Shown: positions 1 to 6,978, numbered from the stretch's first letter. The stretch: 11,180 nucleotides of DNA from Chloroflexota bacterium (GCA_027457005.1 DAIDTV010000031.1:1-11180), one strand, 5' to 3'. Numbers and translations: made by a program. Notes: a model not told the origin generated them from the letters alone.

Positions 1-290
1 GTCGCGGTCCGCTGATCCCAGCACTCGCCGATGTTGGGACAGCGGGCCTCCTCGCACACGGTGTGCAGGGTCAACCCGCGCATGAGGTCCTTCAGCCCGA
101 AGTAGCGCTCGCCGGTGGGCACCCTCGCGCGGATCCACTCGGGGTGGCGCCGCGGGACGAGGTGGTTGCCGGGAACCGCGGGCGGGTTCACCGCGGGCTC
201 CGGCAGGCCACCCATCGCGATGGTCGGCGCCTCGAAGCCGTGCGCGTGCGCCCCGTGCGGAGAGGGCAGGATCGGCAGCTCGCGGGTCAC
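1..290 (-). CDS. lipA: Lipoyl synthase LipA, N-terminal part (cut by window edge)
   Basis: Radical-SAM enzyme that inserts two sulfurs into an octanoyl group on E2 or GcvH to make the lipoyl cofactor. I translated this end by hand; 96 codons are in the window. Visible are the LipA-type segment HPEW (residues 49-52), then KDLMRGLTLHTVCEEARCPN and the auxiliary [4Fe-4S] cluster motif CX4CX5C at Cys79, Cys84 and Cys90. The radical-SAM CX3CX2C motif would lie beyond position 1. The GTG at 290 is chosen because it sits 4 nt after the E2 stop (TGA 297-295), which implies translational coupling. An in-frame ATG at 215 would put the first cluster Cys at residue 54, closer to usual LipA lengths, so the first 25 residues (including HGAHAHG) are uncertain. 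It is last in the visible oxoacid dehydrogenase operon and would lipoylate the E2 just upstream. Family identity is firm. Confidence 0.93.
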   Translation of the reverse strand, partial: MTRELPILPSPHGAHAHGFEAPTIAMGGLPEPAVNPPAVPGNHLVPRRHPEWIRARVPTGERYFGLKDLMRGLTLHTVCEEARCPNIGECWDQRTA

Positions 291-294
291 CGGC

Positions 295-1812
295 TCACCA
301 GATCGCCGTCTGCGCGTCCACCGACTCGAGCCAGCGCTTGACGTCCTGCATGAAGCGGCCCATCTGGGCACCGTCGGTGGCCCGGTGGTCGAAGCTCGAG
401 CAGATGTACATCATCGGGCGAATGGCGATCGCCTCACCGGCCGGCGTGTCGACCACCACCGGTCGGCGCTGGATGGCCTCCATGGTGAGGATCGCGATCT
501 CGGGAACGTTGACGATCGGCGCGCTCACCACCGAGCCGAACCAGCCGGTGTTGTCGACGGTGAACGTCCCGCCCTGCAGGTCCTCGAGGCGCAGCCGGTT
601 GCCGCGGGCACGGTCGGCGAGATCGACCACCGCGCGGTTGAGCCCGTTGATGCTCAGCCGGTCGGCGTCGTGGATCACGGGCGCGATGAGACCGTCGTCC
701 ACCGCGACGGCCACGCTGACGTTGATGTGGGCCCGGCGCAACAGCCCCTGGTCGGTCCAGTGGCCGTTGATGTCGGGGTGGCGGCGCAGGGCCTCGACGG
801 CGGCCTTGGTGACGAACGCGACGTAGGACAGGCCGATCCCTTCGCGTGCCTCGTACTCGCGCTTCATCGCCTCACGGAGCGCCACGACGCCCGACATGTC
901 GACCTCGAGCGTCAGGTATGCCATGGGCACCGACACGGCGCGGGCCATCTGCGCCGCGATCCCCCGCCGCATCTGGGTCATGGGCTTGAGCTGGTCACCC
1001 TCGCCGAGGACCGCCGGCGGGGCGGCGGTCGATGGGCCGGGAGCGGCGGGAGGCGCCCCGGGGGGCGGGAAGGCCGACTGGGCCGGCGGGGCCAAGGGAG
1101 CCGGGACGGCCGGCGGCGGCGCAGCCTGCGGCCCGGCGGCGGAGGGCGCAGTTCCCGCGCGAGATGCCACGAAGGCGAGGACATCCTCGCGCGTCACGCG
1201 TCCACCGTGTCCGGTACCGCGCACCGCGGCCAGGTCCACACCGTTCTCGCTGGCGAGCCGGCGCACCGCGGGCGTCACCGGGCCCTGGTAAGGCTCCGGT
1301 GCGGCGGGAGCCACGCCGTTCCCGCCGGCGGCCGGGACGGTGGAGGGGGCGGCGGCCGGAGCTGCGGCCGGAGCTGCCGCGGCGGCACGCATCTCGTCGA
1401 CGGTCCGCTCGTCGGACCCGGCGGGCCCGTGCTGGGTCACCGTGGAGACCGGGGCCTCCGCCGGCGCCGGCGCGACGGGCGCGGCGGCCGGTGCCTGCGC
1501 GGCGGATGCGGCGGCCGGCGCCTGTCCCGCGGCGGCTGCGGCGGCCGGCGCCGGCGCCGGGCCCGCGGCGACCTCGCCGGCATCCTCGATCACCGCGATC
1601 TCCGCCCCGTTGGGGACGGTGGCACCCTCCTGGACCAGGATCTCGGCGAGGGTGCCCTCGAACGGGGACGGCACCTCGGCGTTCACCTTGTCGGTGATCA
1701 CCTCGACGATGGGCTCGTACTTCGTCACGTGGTCGCCGACCTGCTTGAGCCAGCGGCCGATCGTCCCCTCCGCGACGCTCTCACCGAGCTGCGGCATCGT
1801 CACCCTGGGCAC
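295..1812 (-). CDS. bkdB: Dihydrolipoamide acyltransferase, E2 of a branched-chain-type 2-oxoacid dehydrogenase
   Basis: The E2 core moves the acyl group from E1 to CoA through its lipoyl arm. With the GTG start at 1812 it has 505 residues. One lipoyl domain spans about residues 2-77, with the modified lysine at K42 (ITDKVNAEV). An Ala/Pro linker follows (78-179), then the peripheral subunit-binding domain (about 180-214), a second Ala/Pro linker (218-270) and the catalytic domain (273-505). Active-site DHRATDG gives His476 and Asp480. The GTG is preferred to an in-frame start at 1860 because GGAGGA lies 8 nt upstream and the lipoyl domain begins right after it; the 16 extra codons look like leader sequence. 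The gene is separated from E1-beta by 115 nt that hold two competing hairpins, and lipA follows after 4 nt. Substrate class is inferred from the E1 subunits; a pyruvate or acetoin role is not excluded. Confidence 0.93.
   Translation of the reverse strand: MPRVTMPQLGESVAEGTIGRWLKQVGDHVTKYEPIVEVITDKVNAEVPSPFEGTLAEILVQEGATVPNGAEIAVIEDAGEVAAGPAPAPAAAAAAGQAPAAASAAQAPAAAPVAPAPAEAPVSTVTQHGPAGSDERTVDEMRAAAAAPAAAPAAAPSTVPAAGGNGVAPAAPEPYQGPVTPAVRRLASENGVDLAAVRGTGHGGRVTREDVLAFVASRAGTAPSAAGPQAAPPPAVPAPLAPPAQSAFPPPGAPPAAPGPSTAAPPAVLGEGDQLKPMTQMRRGIAAQMARAVSVPMAYLTLEVDMSGVVALREAMKREYEAREGIGLSYVAFVTKAAVEALRRHPDINGHWTDQGLLRRAHINVSVAVAVDDGLIAPVIHDADRLSINGLNRAVVDLADRARGNRLRLEDLQGGTFTVDNTGWFGSVVSAPIVNVPEIAILTMEAIQRRPVVVDTPAGEAIAIRPMMYICSSFDHRATDGAQMGRFMQDVKRWLESVDAQTAIW
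1276..1581 (-). repeat. Low-complexity Ala/Pro linker DNA inside E2
   Basis: This stretch encodes E2 residues about 78-179, mostly Ala, Pro and Gly, with near-repeats of GCCGCAGCTCC-like units (for example around 1350-1380). It is the flexible swinging-arm linker normal for E2 proteins and not a separate element. A second, shorter linker is encoded at about 1003-1161. Confidence 0.6.
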
Positions 1813-1820
1813 TTGATCAT

Positions 1821-1826
1821 TCCTCC
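1821..1826 (-). promoter_or_regulatory. Shine-Dalgarno site that fixes the E2 start
   Basis: On the minus strand this reads GGAGGA, 8 nt before the GTG at 1812-1810. The closer ATG at 1820-1818 runs into a stop after six codons (ATG ATC AAG TGC CCA GGG TGA), so it is not the E2 start. Confidence 0.7.
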
Positions 1827-1835
1827 GAGGATCGG

Positions 1836-1873
1836 CTCGTGGCCCGGCTCGCCCGGCCACGAGCGTACTCGTG
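1836..1873 (-). other. Two overlapping inverted repeats in front of E2
   Basis: A perfect 9-bp stem pairs 1836-1844 with 1855-1863 across a 10-nt loop. A perfect 6-bp stem pairs 1858-1863 with 1868-1873 across a 4-nt loop. Both use 1858-1863, so the two hairpins exclude each other. No T-run follows, so this is not a standard intrinsic terminator. It ends 10 nt before the E2 Shine-Dalgarno. Possible roles are control of E2 translation, RNA processing that sets subunit ratios, or partial attenuation; these are inferences. Confidence 0.5.
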
Positions 1874-1927
1874 GGTCGTGGCGGCCGCGACGTTCCCTAG
1901 TTTCGCCGATCTCGCGGTTCGGTGCCG

Positions 1928-2911
1928 TCAGTACGCGGCCAGCTGGCGGATGCCGGCGGCAATCCTGTCGGGATTCACCATGAACCAGTCCTCGAGCGCG
2001 TGCGCGTAGGGCACCGCCGGCACGTCGGGCCCGGCCACCCGCAGAACCGGTCCGTCGAGGAAGTCGAACGCCTGCTCTGCGAGGATCGCGGCAATCTCCG
2101 CCCCGTAGCCCCCGAACTTGTTGTCCTCGTACACCACCACGCACTTGCCGGTGCGCCTCACGCTGGAGAGCAGCGTGTCGAGGTCCAGCGGGCGGAGCGT
2201 CCGGATGTCGATCACCTCGACGCTGATACCTTCGGCCTCCACCAGCTCGGCCGCCTCCATGGCGTGATGCGCCATCAGCCCGTACCCCACCACCGTGATC
2301 TGCGTGCCCGAGCGCCTCACCTGCGCCCTGCCCAGCGGCACCGTGTAGTCCGTGTCGGGAACCTCGCCGCGCACCGACCGGTACATCTTCTTGTGCTCGA
2401 AGAACAGCACGGGATCCGGGTCCCGGATCGCGCTGCGGAGCAGGCCGGCCGCGTCGTACGGGGTCGACGGGATCACGACCTTGAGCCCCGGGACGTGGGT
2501 GAAGAACGCCTCCAGCGACTGGCTGTGGTACAGCGCGCCGTGCACGCCGCCTCCGTACGGAGCACGGATCGTGATCGGGCAGCCGAAGGCGCCGTTCGAG
2601 CGGTAGCGCATCCGGGCGGCCTCGCTGACGATCTGGTTGAAGGCCGGCAGGATGAAGTCGGCGAACTGGATCTCCGGCACCGGGAGCAGCCCGTTGACCG
2701 CCGCGCCGATGGAGGCGCCGACGATCATCGACTCGGTGAGTGGCGTGTCGATCACCCGCTCGACCCCGAACTCCGCCTGGAGGCCGTCCGTGGCGAGGAA
2801 CACGCCGCCCTTCAGCCCCACGTCCTCCCCCAGCACGATCACGCGCTCGTCGCGCCGCATCTCGGACGCGAGGGCGCCGCGGATCGCCTCGATGAAGGTC
2901 CGGACGGGCAT
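1928..2911 (-). CDS. bkdAB: 2-oxoacid dehydrogenase E1 component, beta subunit (branched-chain type)
   Basis: Beta half of the ThDP-dependent decarboxylase; with E1-alpha it decarboxylates a 2-oxoacid and reductively acylates the E2 lipoyl group. At 327 residues it is full family length. The N-terminal pyrimidine-binding transketolase fold includes Glu60 in TPLTE, the ThDP-activating glutamate position. The run GGVFLATDGLQAEFG near residues 35-49 and the later IRAPYGGGVHGALYHSQS and VVIPSTPYDAAGLL segments resemble branched-chain dehydrogenase beta subunits (family knowledge). The C-terminal transketolase domain covers about residues 200-320. The ATG at 2911 overlaps the E1-alpha stop by one base (TGATG), and GGAGGG lies 9 nt upstream, so the pair should be made in equal amounts. 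An acetoin or pyruvate E1-beta is the main alternative. Confidence 0.95.
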   Translation of the reverse strand: MPVRTFIEAIRGALASEMRRDERVIVLGEDVGLKGGVFLATDGLQAEFGVERVIDTPLTESMIVGASIGAAVNGLLPVPEIQFADFILPAFNQIVSEAARMRYRSNGAFGCPITIRAPYGGGVHGALYHSQSLEAFFTHVPGLKVVIPSTPYDAAGLLRSAIRDPDPVLFFEHKKMYRSVRGEVPDTDYTVPLGRAQVRRSGTQITVVGYGLMAHHAMEAAELVEAEGISVEVIDIRTLRPLDLDTLLSSVRRTGKCVVVYEDNKFGGYGAEIAAILAEQAFDFLDGPVLRVAGPDVPAVPYAHALEDWFMVNPDRIAAGIRQLAAY

Positions 2912-3936
2912 CAGCGGTCTCCCTCCGGTTCGGCGTAGACGTGGCGCATGGCGGTTGCCGGATCCGGCTCCGGCTGGTTCTCCGCCCAGTCGGTGGCATC
3001 GTCGACCGCAGCCTTCACGCCGGCCGCGATCGCCGATTCGCGCTCATCGTCGAGCACGCCCGCGTCGCGGAGCTGCTGGCGGAAGCGAGGCAGCGCGTCG
3101 CGCTGTCGCCCGGCGTCCAGGTCCTCCTGCGAGCGGTACCTGGTCTGCTGGTCGTCCGAGGAATGCGCCGTGAGCCGGGTCACTTTGGCCTCGATGAGGG
3201 TCGGGCCGTCACCGCGCCGGGCCCGGTCGATCGCCTCGCGGCCCGCCCGGTAGCACTCCAGCACGTCGCTGCCGTCCACCACGACCCCGGGGAATCCGTA
3301 GGAGGCCGCGCGGTCCGCGATGTTCGCGATGGGACTCTGCAGGGACATCGGCACGCTGATCGCGTAGCCGTTGTTCTCGACCACGAAGACCACCGGGAGG
3401 TGGTGGATCCCCGCGAAGTTCAGCCCCTCGTGGAAGTCCCCCTGGTTGCTCGACCCCTCCCCGAGCTCGGTGAGCGCGACCTGTCCGGTGCGGCGGTTCT
3501 TCGCGGCCATCGCGATGCCGACCGCGTGCAGCAGTTGCGTGGCGACCGGGGCGCTGGTGGACAGGATGTTGTGTTCCGCCGAACCGTAATGGCCGGGCAT
3601 CTGGCGCCCCCCCGACGACGGGTCGGTGGCCCGGGCGAACTGCGCGAGCAGGATCTCGCGCGGCGTCATCCCGAAGGTGAGCACCGCCGCGATCGAGCGG
3701 TAGTACGGGACGAGCCAGTCGAGGTGGGGCCGGAGCGACGAGACGATCCCGACCTCCGCGCCCTCATGTCCCTGGCCGCTTATCACGAACGCCGCCTTGC
3801 CGGAACGGTTCAGCACCCACATGCGCTCGTCGATCGCCCGGGAGAGCGCGACCAGGCGGTACATCCGGAGGAGGTCGTCGTCGCGGAGGCCGTTCCGGGC
3901 GGCCAGCTCGCTCGTTCCGATCGACGCCTCGGCCAC
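2911..3936 (-). CDS. bkdAA: 2-oxoacid dehydrogenase E1 component, alpha subunit (branched-chain type)
   Basis: Alpha half of E1, which holds ThDP diphosphate and Mg. With the GTG at 3936 it has 341 residues. The ThDP motif starts with GEG at residues 159-161 and ends with NN at 188-189, 26 residues apart as in the family; GEG in place of GDG is also found in other branched-chain E1-alpha proteins. VPYYRS lies around residues 76-81, and the loop LTAHSSDDQQTRYRS (about 255-269) matches the mobile phosphorylation-loop region of branched-chain and pyruvate E1-alpha. The start is chosen because GGGAGGG lies 5 nt upstream; an open frame back to 4056 runs antiparallel through the E3 gene end and gives Arg/Gly-rich nonsense. 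It lies 23 nt after E3 and overlaps E1-beta by one base. Substrate assignment rests on sequence style only. Confidence 0.94.
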   Translation of the reverse strand: MAEASIGTSELAARNGLRDDDLLRMYRLVALSRAIDERMWVLNRSGKAAFVISGQGHEGAEVGIVSSLRPHLDWLVPYYRSIAAVLTFGMTPREILLAQFARATDPSSGGRQMPGHYGSAEHNILSTSAPVATQLLHAVGIAMAAKNRRTGQVALTELGEGSSNQGDFHEGLNFAGIHHLPVVFVVENNGYAISVPMSLQSPIANIADRAASYGFPGVVVDGSDVLECYRAGREAIDRARRGDGPTLIEAKVTRLTAHSSDDQQTRYRSQEDLDAGRQRDALPRFRQQLRDAGVLDDERESAIAAGVKAAVDDATDWAENQPEPDPATAMRHVYAEPEGDR

Positions 3937-3941
3937 CGCTG

Positions 3942-3948
3942 CCCTCCC
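3942..3948 (-). promoter_or_regulatory. Shine-Dalgarno site that fixes the E1-alpha start
   Basis: On the minus strand this reads GGGAGGG, 5 nt before the GTG at 3936-3934, inside the 23-nt gap after the E3 stop. It argues against the longer frame opening at 4056. Confidence 0.7.
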
Positions 3949-3959
3949 TGCAGAACGTC

Positions 3960-5396
3960 CTAGAAGTTGATCGAGCGTCCGGCGACCGCCATGGCGGCCT
4001 CGCCGATCGCCTCGGAGAGTGTGGGGTGGGGATGCACGGCGGCCGCGATCTCCCACGCGGTGGACTCGAGGAGCATGCCCACGCTCGGCTCGGCGATCAG
4101 GTCGGTCACGTGGGGGCCCACGAGGTGCACCCCCAGGACCCGGTCGGTCTCGGCGTGCGCGAGCACCTTGGCGAACCCGTCGTGCTCGCCCCCGATGAGT
4201 GCCTTGGCATTCGCCGTCCAGGGGAACTTGCCAACGGTGTAGGGAACGCCGTCCCGCTTCAACTCATCTTCCGAACGCCCGATCGACCCGATCTGCGGCC
4301 GCGAGTAGGTGGCGCGCGGCATGATCGTGTAGTCGATGGGGTCCGGCTCGAGCCCGCAGATCGTCTCCACCGCGGTGATCCCCTCGTGCGCGGCAACGTG
4401 CGCGAGGAGGAGCCCGCCGACGAGGTCGCCGATGGCGTAGAGGTGGGGTTCCGCCGTCCGCATGCGGCCGTCGACCTTCACGACCCCGCGGTCGATCACG
4501 GCACGCGTCTTCGCGAGGCCGATCCCCTCGACGTTGGCGGCACGGCCGGTGGCGACCAGCATCTGCGCGGCGCGCAGCTCCTTCGGCTCCTTGCCCTCGG
4601 GGCCGACCGACAGGCGCACCCCGTCGGCGTCGACGGTGACCGCGGCGGGGTCGAAGCGGGCGCTGGTCATCACGGCGATGCCGCGGCGCTTGAAGGCACG
4701 CTCCAGCACCTGGCCAACCTCCGCGTCCTCCAGCGGCACGACCGAGGGCAGGTACTCCAGGAGCGTCACCTCGGCGCCCATGTCGCGGTAGAAGGAGGCG
4801 AACTCCACGCCCACGGCGCCCGCGCCCACCACGATCAGGCTCTCCGGCAGCGAGTCGCTGCGGAGCACGTCGTCGCTGGTCACGATGCGCGTGCCGTCCG
4901 GCACCAGGCCGGGCAGGCTCTTCACGCGGCTGCCGGTGGCCAGGATCACGTCGGTCGCGTCGAGGACCCGCTCGCCGCCGGTTCCCGGCGTGCCGTCCTC
5001 GCCGACCAGCGCGACCCGCACCGTGGTGGCCTTCTCGAGCACGCCCCGCCCGTGCACGAACTCGACCTGGTTCTTCTTGACCAGGCTCATCAGGCCCTTG
5101 GTCAGCCGGTCCACCACCTGCGTGCGCCGCCGGGCGATCACGCCCATGTCGACGCCGGTCTCGCCGACGCTCAGCCCGAAGGTCGAGGCGTCCCGGATGC
5201 GGGCGTACAGGTCGGCCGACTCGAGCATCGCCTTGGTCGGGATGCAGCCCCAGTGGAGGCAGGTGCCGCCGATCCGGGCCTCCTCGACGAGCGCCGTGCG
5301 CAGCCCCATCTGGGCGGCCCGGAACGCGGCCGAGTACCCTCCGGTGCCGCCCCCGAGGACGACGAGGTCGAACGAGTTGGACGATCCGACGGCCAC
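3960..5396 (-). CDS. lpdA: Dihydrolipoyl dehydrogenase (E3)
   Basis: FAD disulfide oxidoreductase that reoxidises dihydrolipoyl-E2 with NAD+. It has 478 residues, normal for the family. FAD-binding GGGTGG is at residues 15-20, the redox disulfide is Cys46-Cys51 in GGTCLHWGCIP, ATGS lies at 153-156, and the NAD-binding GAGAVG at 191-196. The second FAD contact AIGDLVGG follows the NAD domain, and the C-terminal interface has HPHPTLSE with catalytic His457 and Glu462. All key residues are present. The GTG at 5396 is the only sensible start before the FAD motif, but the nearest Shine-Dalgarno (AGGAG) is 12 nt away, which is long and suggests modest translation initiation. E3 is the first gene of the operon, 23 nt before E1-alpha, after a 176-nt leader with a candidate promoter. 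Confidence 0.96.
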   Translation of the reverse strand: MAVGSSNSFDLVVLGGGTGGYSAAFRAAQMGLRTALVEEARIGGTCLHWGCIPTKAMLESADLYARIRDASTFGLSVGETGVDMGVIARRRTQVVDRLTKGLMSLVKKNQVEFVHGRGVLEKATTVRVALVGEDGTPGTGGERVLDATDVILATGSRVKSLPGLVPDGTRIVTSDDVLRSDSLPESLIVVGAGAVGVEFASFYRDMGAEVTLLEYLPSVVPLEDAEVGQVLERAFKRRGIAVMTSARFDPAAVTVDADGVRLSVGPEGKEPKELRAAQMLVATGRAANVEGIGLAKTRAVIDRGVVKVDGRMRTAEPHLYAIGDLVGGLLLAHVAAHEGITAVETICGLEPDPIDYTIMPRATYSRPQIGSIGRSEDELKRDGVPYTVGKFPWTANAKALIGGEHDGFAKVLAHAETDRVLGVHLVGPHVTDLIAEPSVGMLLESTAWEIAAAVHPHPTLSEAIGEAAMAVAGRSINF

Positions 5397-5422
5397 GGTC
5401 TCAGCAGGCTCCTGTGCGGTGG

Positions 5423-5468
5423 ATCAGCCCCGCGGAAGCCCGCGGTGCCGGGGGATCCCACGGCTGAT
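5423..5468 (-). other. Stem-loop in the leader of the dehydrogenase operon
   Basis: A 7-bp outer stem pairs 5423-5429 with 5462-5468 (atcagcc/ggctgat). Inside it, CCGCGG at 5430-5435 pairs with CCGCGG at 5440-5445 across a 4-nt loop. There is no following T-run. It lies about 27 nt before the E3 start and could shape leader RNA or act on the E3 ribosome site; function unknown. GC-rich DNA makes such stems easily, so confidence is limited. Confidence 0.35.
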
Positions 5469-5491
5469 GTCGGGGACGCGTCACATCGGCG

Positions 5492-5520
5492 ATGGTACGG
5501 GCGTGCCCCGGCAGGCGCAA
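5492..5520 (-). promoter_or_regulatory. Candidate promoter for the dehydrogenase operon
   Basis: On the minus strand, TTGCGC (5520-5515) and TACCAT (5497-5492) are separated by exactly 17 nt. They match the sigma-70 -35 and -10 consensus at 3 of 6 and 4 of 6 positions. Position fits a start of transcription about 90 nt before E3, in the one clear gap upstream of the operon. The match is weak and the call tentative. Confidence 0.3.
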
Positions 5521-5572
5521 CCGATCCCGGGCATGGCGCGCGCCCGTCAGGCTCGCCGCGATCACCGGCGCA

Positions 5573-5764
5573 TCATCCGCGGCGGATCGAGGCCCACAGC
5601 GCGCGGGCCAGCACCACGGCCGTGACCACCACGAGCGCCACGATCACGGTCGGCGGACGGCCGATCGCGTCGGCCAACGGCGGGAAGACGATTCCCAGGA
5701 ACTGGAGCCCGAGCACGACCACCACGCAGAACGCGGCGAGCAGCAGCACCTCGCGGTCGCGCAC
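5573..5764 (-). CDS. Small two-helix membrane protein (probably the C-terminal part of a frame-disrupted gene)
   Basis: This frame encodes 63 residues with two clear membrane helices, about residues 6-27 and 38-56, and a short Arg-rich end (SIRRG). I do not recognise the family. The GTG at 5764 has no good Shine-Dalgarno, and no other ATG or GTG lies between it and an in-frame TGA near 5948. The neighbouring frame, however, has an ATG at 5925 with GGGGG 5 nt upstream and gives a sensible Gly/Ser/Ala-rich start (MTVTDEASG, then four GSAA units), turning into Cys/Ser/Arg-rich nonsense where the helices begin. Adding one base between about 5800 and 5765 would join the two into a protein of about 117 residues with a disordered N-terminus and two helices. 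It lies 25 nt after the epimerase gene, so the two are probably cotranscribed. Confidence 0.55.
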   Translation of the reverse strand: MRDREVLLLAAFCVVVVLGLQFLGIVFPPLADAIGRPPTVIVALVVVTAVVLARALWASIRRG

Positions 5765-5925
5765 GGCCCGGCCCTGGGAGGCTGCGCGGCTCCACCCGCC
5801 GCGGACACCGGGGCCGTGCCCGCCGCGGAGCCTGCGGCAGATCCCGCGGCAGATCCCGCGGCGCTGCCCGGGACGGATCCCGGGGCGCCCGCGCCTCGCC
5901 CGCTCGCCTCGTCCGTGACTGTCAT
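5765..5925 (-). pseudogene. N-terminal part of the frame-disrupted small membrane gene
   Basis: Open frame from ATG 5925 with a purine-rich GGGGG 5 nt upstream, encoding MTVTDEASG and a Gly/Ser/Ala-rich tail. The frame formally runs on to 5644, but past about 5780 it reads as a shadow of the membrane-helix frame. A one-base deletion (real or an assembly error in the C and G runs near 5770-5785) would explain the pair. I find no X XXY YYZ slippery heptamer in this frame, which argues against programmed -1 frameshifting. Confidence 0.45.
5821..5868 (-). repeat. Four 12-bp units encoding GSAA
   Basis: Four consecutive 12-bp units each read Gly-Ser-Ala-Ala in the ATG-5925 frame. The second and third differ by one base, and the outer two are diverged at synonymous sites. 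Synonymous drift in this frame supports it as the coding frame. The array is prone to replication slippage. Confidence 0.65.
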
Positions 5926-5950
5926 CGCATCCCCCTGCCCTGTCCGCTCA

Positions 5951-6775
5951 CTAGCGATCCGCGTCGGCCGGGATCCCGATCGGGGCCACCAGCACCCGGC
6001 CCGCGAGCGCACGTCCGTTCCTGGTCTGGAGCCCCACCTTGGGCCGGTGGAACGTGACCGTCACGTCCGCCCGGACCGCCGGGTCGGACGGATCGCCGCT
6101 GGTGAGGTCGATCGCGGTGGGAGTGTCGACCGCCAGCACCGGGACGCCGGCGGCGCGGGCGCGGCGCACCAGGTCCACGGCGCTGCGGATCGGTTCCCGC
6201 AACTCGCCCCGAACCCCGGTGCCCAGCAGGGCGTCCACCACCACGGCGGCCTTCTCGATCCCCTGCCCGAGCATCTGCAGGTCGCGCGCCTGCGGCGCGT
6301 GGATGCGCTCGGCGTTTGCCACGTTCGCCAGCGCGTCCCAGTTGCTCGCCGCATCGGGCGTGGTGGGGCGCGACTCCGCCGCCACGAGCACGACCGCGAC
6401 CCGGTGGCCGGCCCGCGCGAGGTACCGCGCCGCGACGCAGCCGTCGCCGCCGTTGTTGCCGGGACCGGCCAGGACCAGCACGGTGCCCTTCGCGAGCCGG
6501 TCCGTGGTCGCCAGCAGCGCGCGGACCGCGGCCGCCGGCGCGGCTCCCGCCTGCTCCATGAGCCACCGCCCGGACGTGCCCATCAGCTGCGCCTTGTGGT
6601 CCGCGCCGCGCATCTCCTCCGCGGTCATCGCGGAACGGGCGGCGGTGGCCCGCCAGTGGAGGGCCAGCTCGTCGAGGTCCAGCGGCGCACCGCGCAGGGC
6701 GGGATCCTCGGCAGGCAGCGGCGGAGCGGCCGGTGACGGATGCGGGCGCGCGGGGCGGTCCGAGGTGGGGGGCAT
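5951..6775 (-). CDS. nnrE: NAD(P)H-hydrate epimerase (YjeF N-terminal domain type)
   Basis: Repair enzyme that interconverts the R and S forms of hydrated NAD(P)H so that the S-specific dehydratase can restore the cofactor. Counting from ATG 6775 it has 274 residues. The domain opens at about residue 50 with MTAEEMRGADHKAQL and LMEQAG, followed by the nucleotide-binding loop LVLAGPGNNGGDGCVAARYL and VVDALLGTGVRGELREP, where the Asp and GTG segment match the family active site. AVDTPTAIDLTSG and the end TFHRPKVGL are also typical. The kinase-like dehydratase domain often fused behind it is absent; the gene stops after the first domain. The start is uncertain: ATGs at 6796, 6784 and 6628 and a GTG at 6925 are in frame, none with a clear ribosome site. 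I prefer 6775 because upstream translation is Arg/Pro-rich and enters the repeat region. Confidence 0.85.
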   Translation of the reverse strand: MPPTSDRPARPHPSPAAPPLPAEDPALRGAPLDLDELALHWRATAARSAMTAEEMRGADHKAQLMGTSGRWLMEQAGAAPAAAVRALLATTDRLAKGTVLVLAGPGNNGGDGCVAARYLARAGHRVAVVLVAAESRPTTPDAASNWDALANVANAERIHAPQARDLQMLGQGIEKAAVVVDALLGTGVRGELREPIRSAVDLVRRARAAGVPVLAVDTPTAIDLTSGDPSDPAVRADVTVTFHRPKVGLQTRNGRALAGRVLVAPIGIPADADR

Positions 6776-6978
6776 GGCGCGCATAGCGTGCCACATGGGG
6801 GGCCGGCGCGAGCGCGGGAGCAGGGTGCCACGTCCCGGCCCGGGCACGCGGTACGGCCGGGTGCCACCATCGGGGTCCTGGCGCCGCAACAGCCGGAGCC
6901 ACGCCGGCCCGTCGGCCGGTCGCACGTTGCCCGTCAGCCGGCCGCGCGGTACCCGTCGGCCGGTGCCACGCCTGCCCG
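6776..6978. other. Gap between ppc and the epimerase gene
   Basis: About 200 nt without a supported gene. The half next to ppc is filled by a tandem repeat (6908-6987). The rest holds scattered GGTGCCAC and GGCCGG motifs. I find no convincing promoter or T-tailed terminator on the minus strand, although the epimerase gene needs transcription from here or read-through from ppc. Confidence 0.5.

Noticed and set aside
1836..1863. Intrinsic terminator between E1-beta and E2
   Set aside because: The stem is strong but is not followed by a T-run on the minus strand; a ribosome site and the E2 start follow directly.
115..1983. 622-codon plus-strand open frame opposite E2
   Set aside because: Product is His/Arg/Gly-rich without motifs, and the minus strand carries a full E2 with all catalytic residues. 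It is an antisense shadow of high-GC coding DNA.
3937..4056. Longer E1-alpha starting at 4056
   Set aside because: The extra 40 residues overlap the E3 C-terminal coding region and are Arg-rich; a strong Shine-Dalgarno marks the GTG at 3936.
4026..5918. 630-codon plus-strand open frame opposite E3
   Set aside because: Same shadow pattern; it runs across two minus-strand genes and the gap between them.
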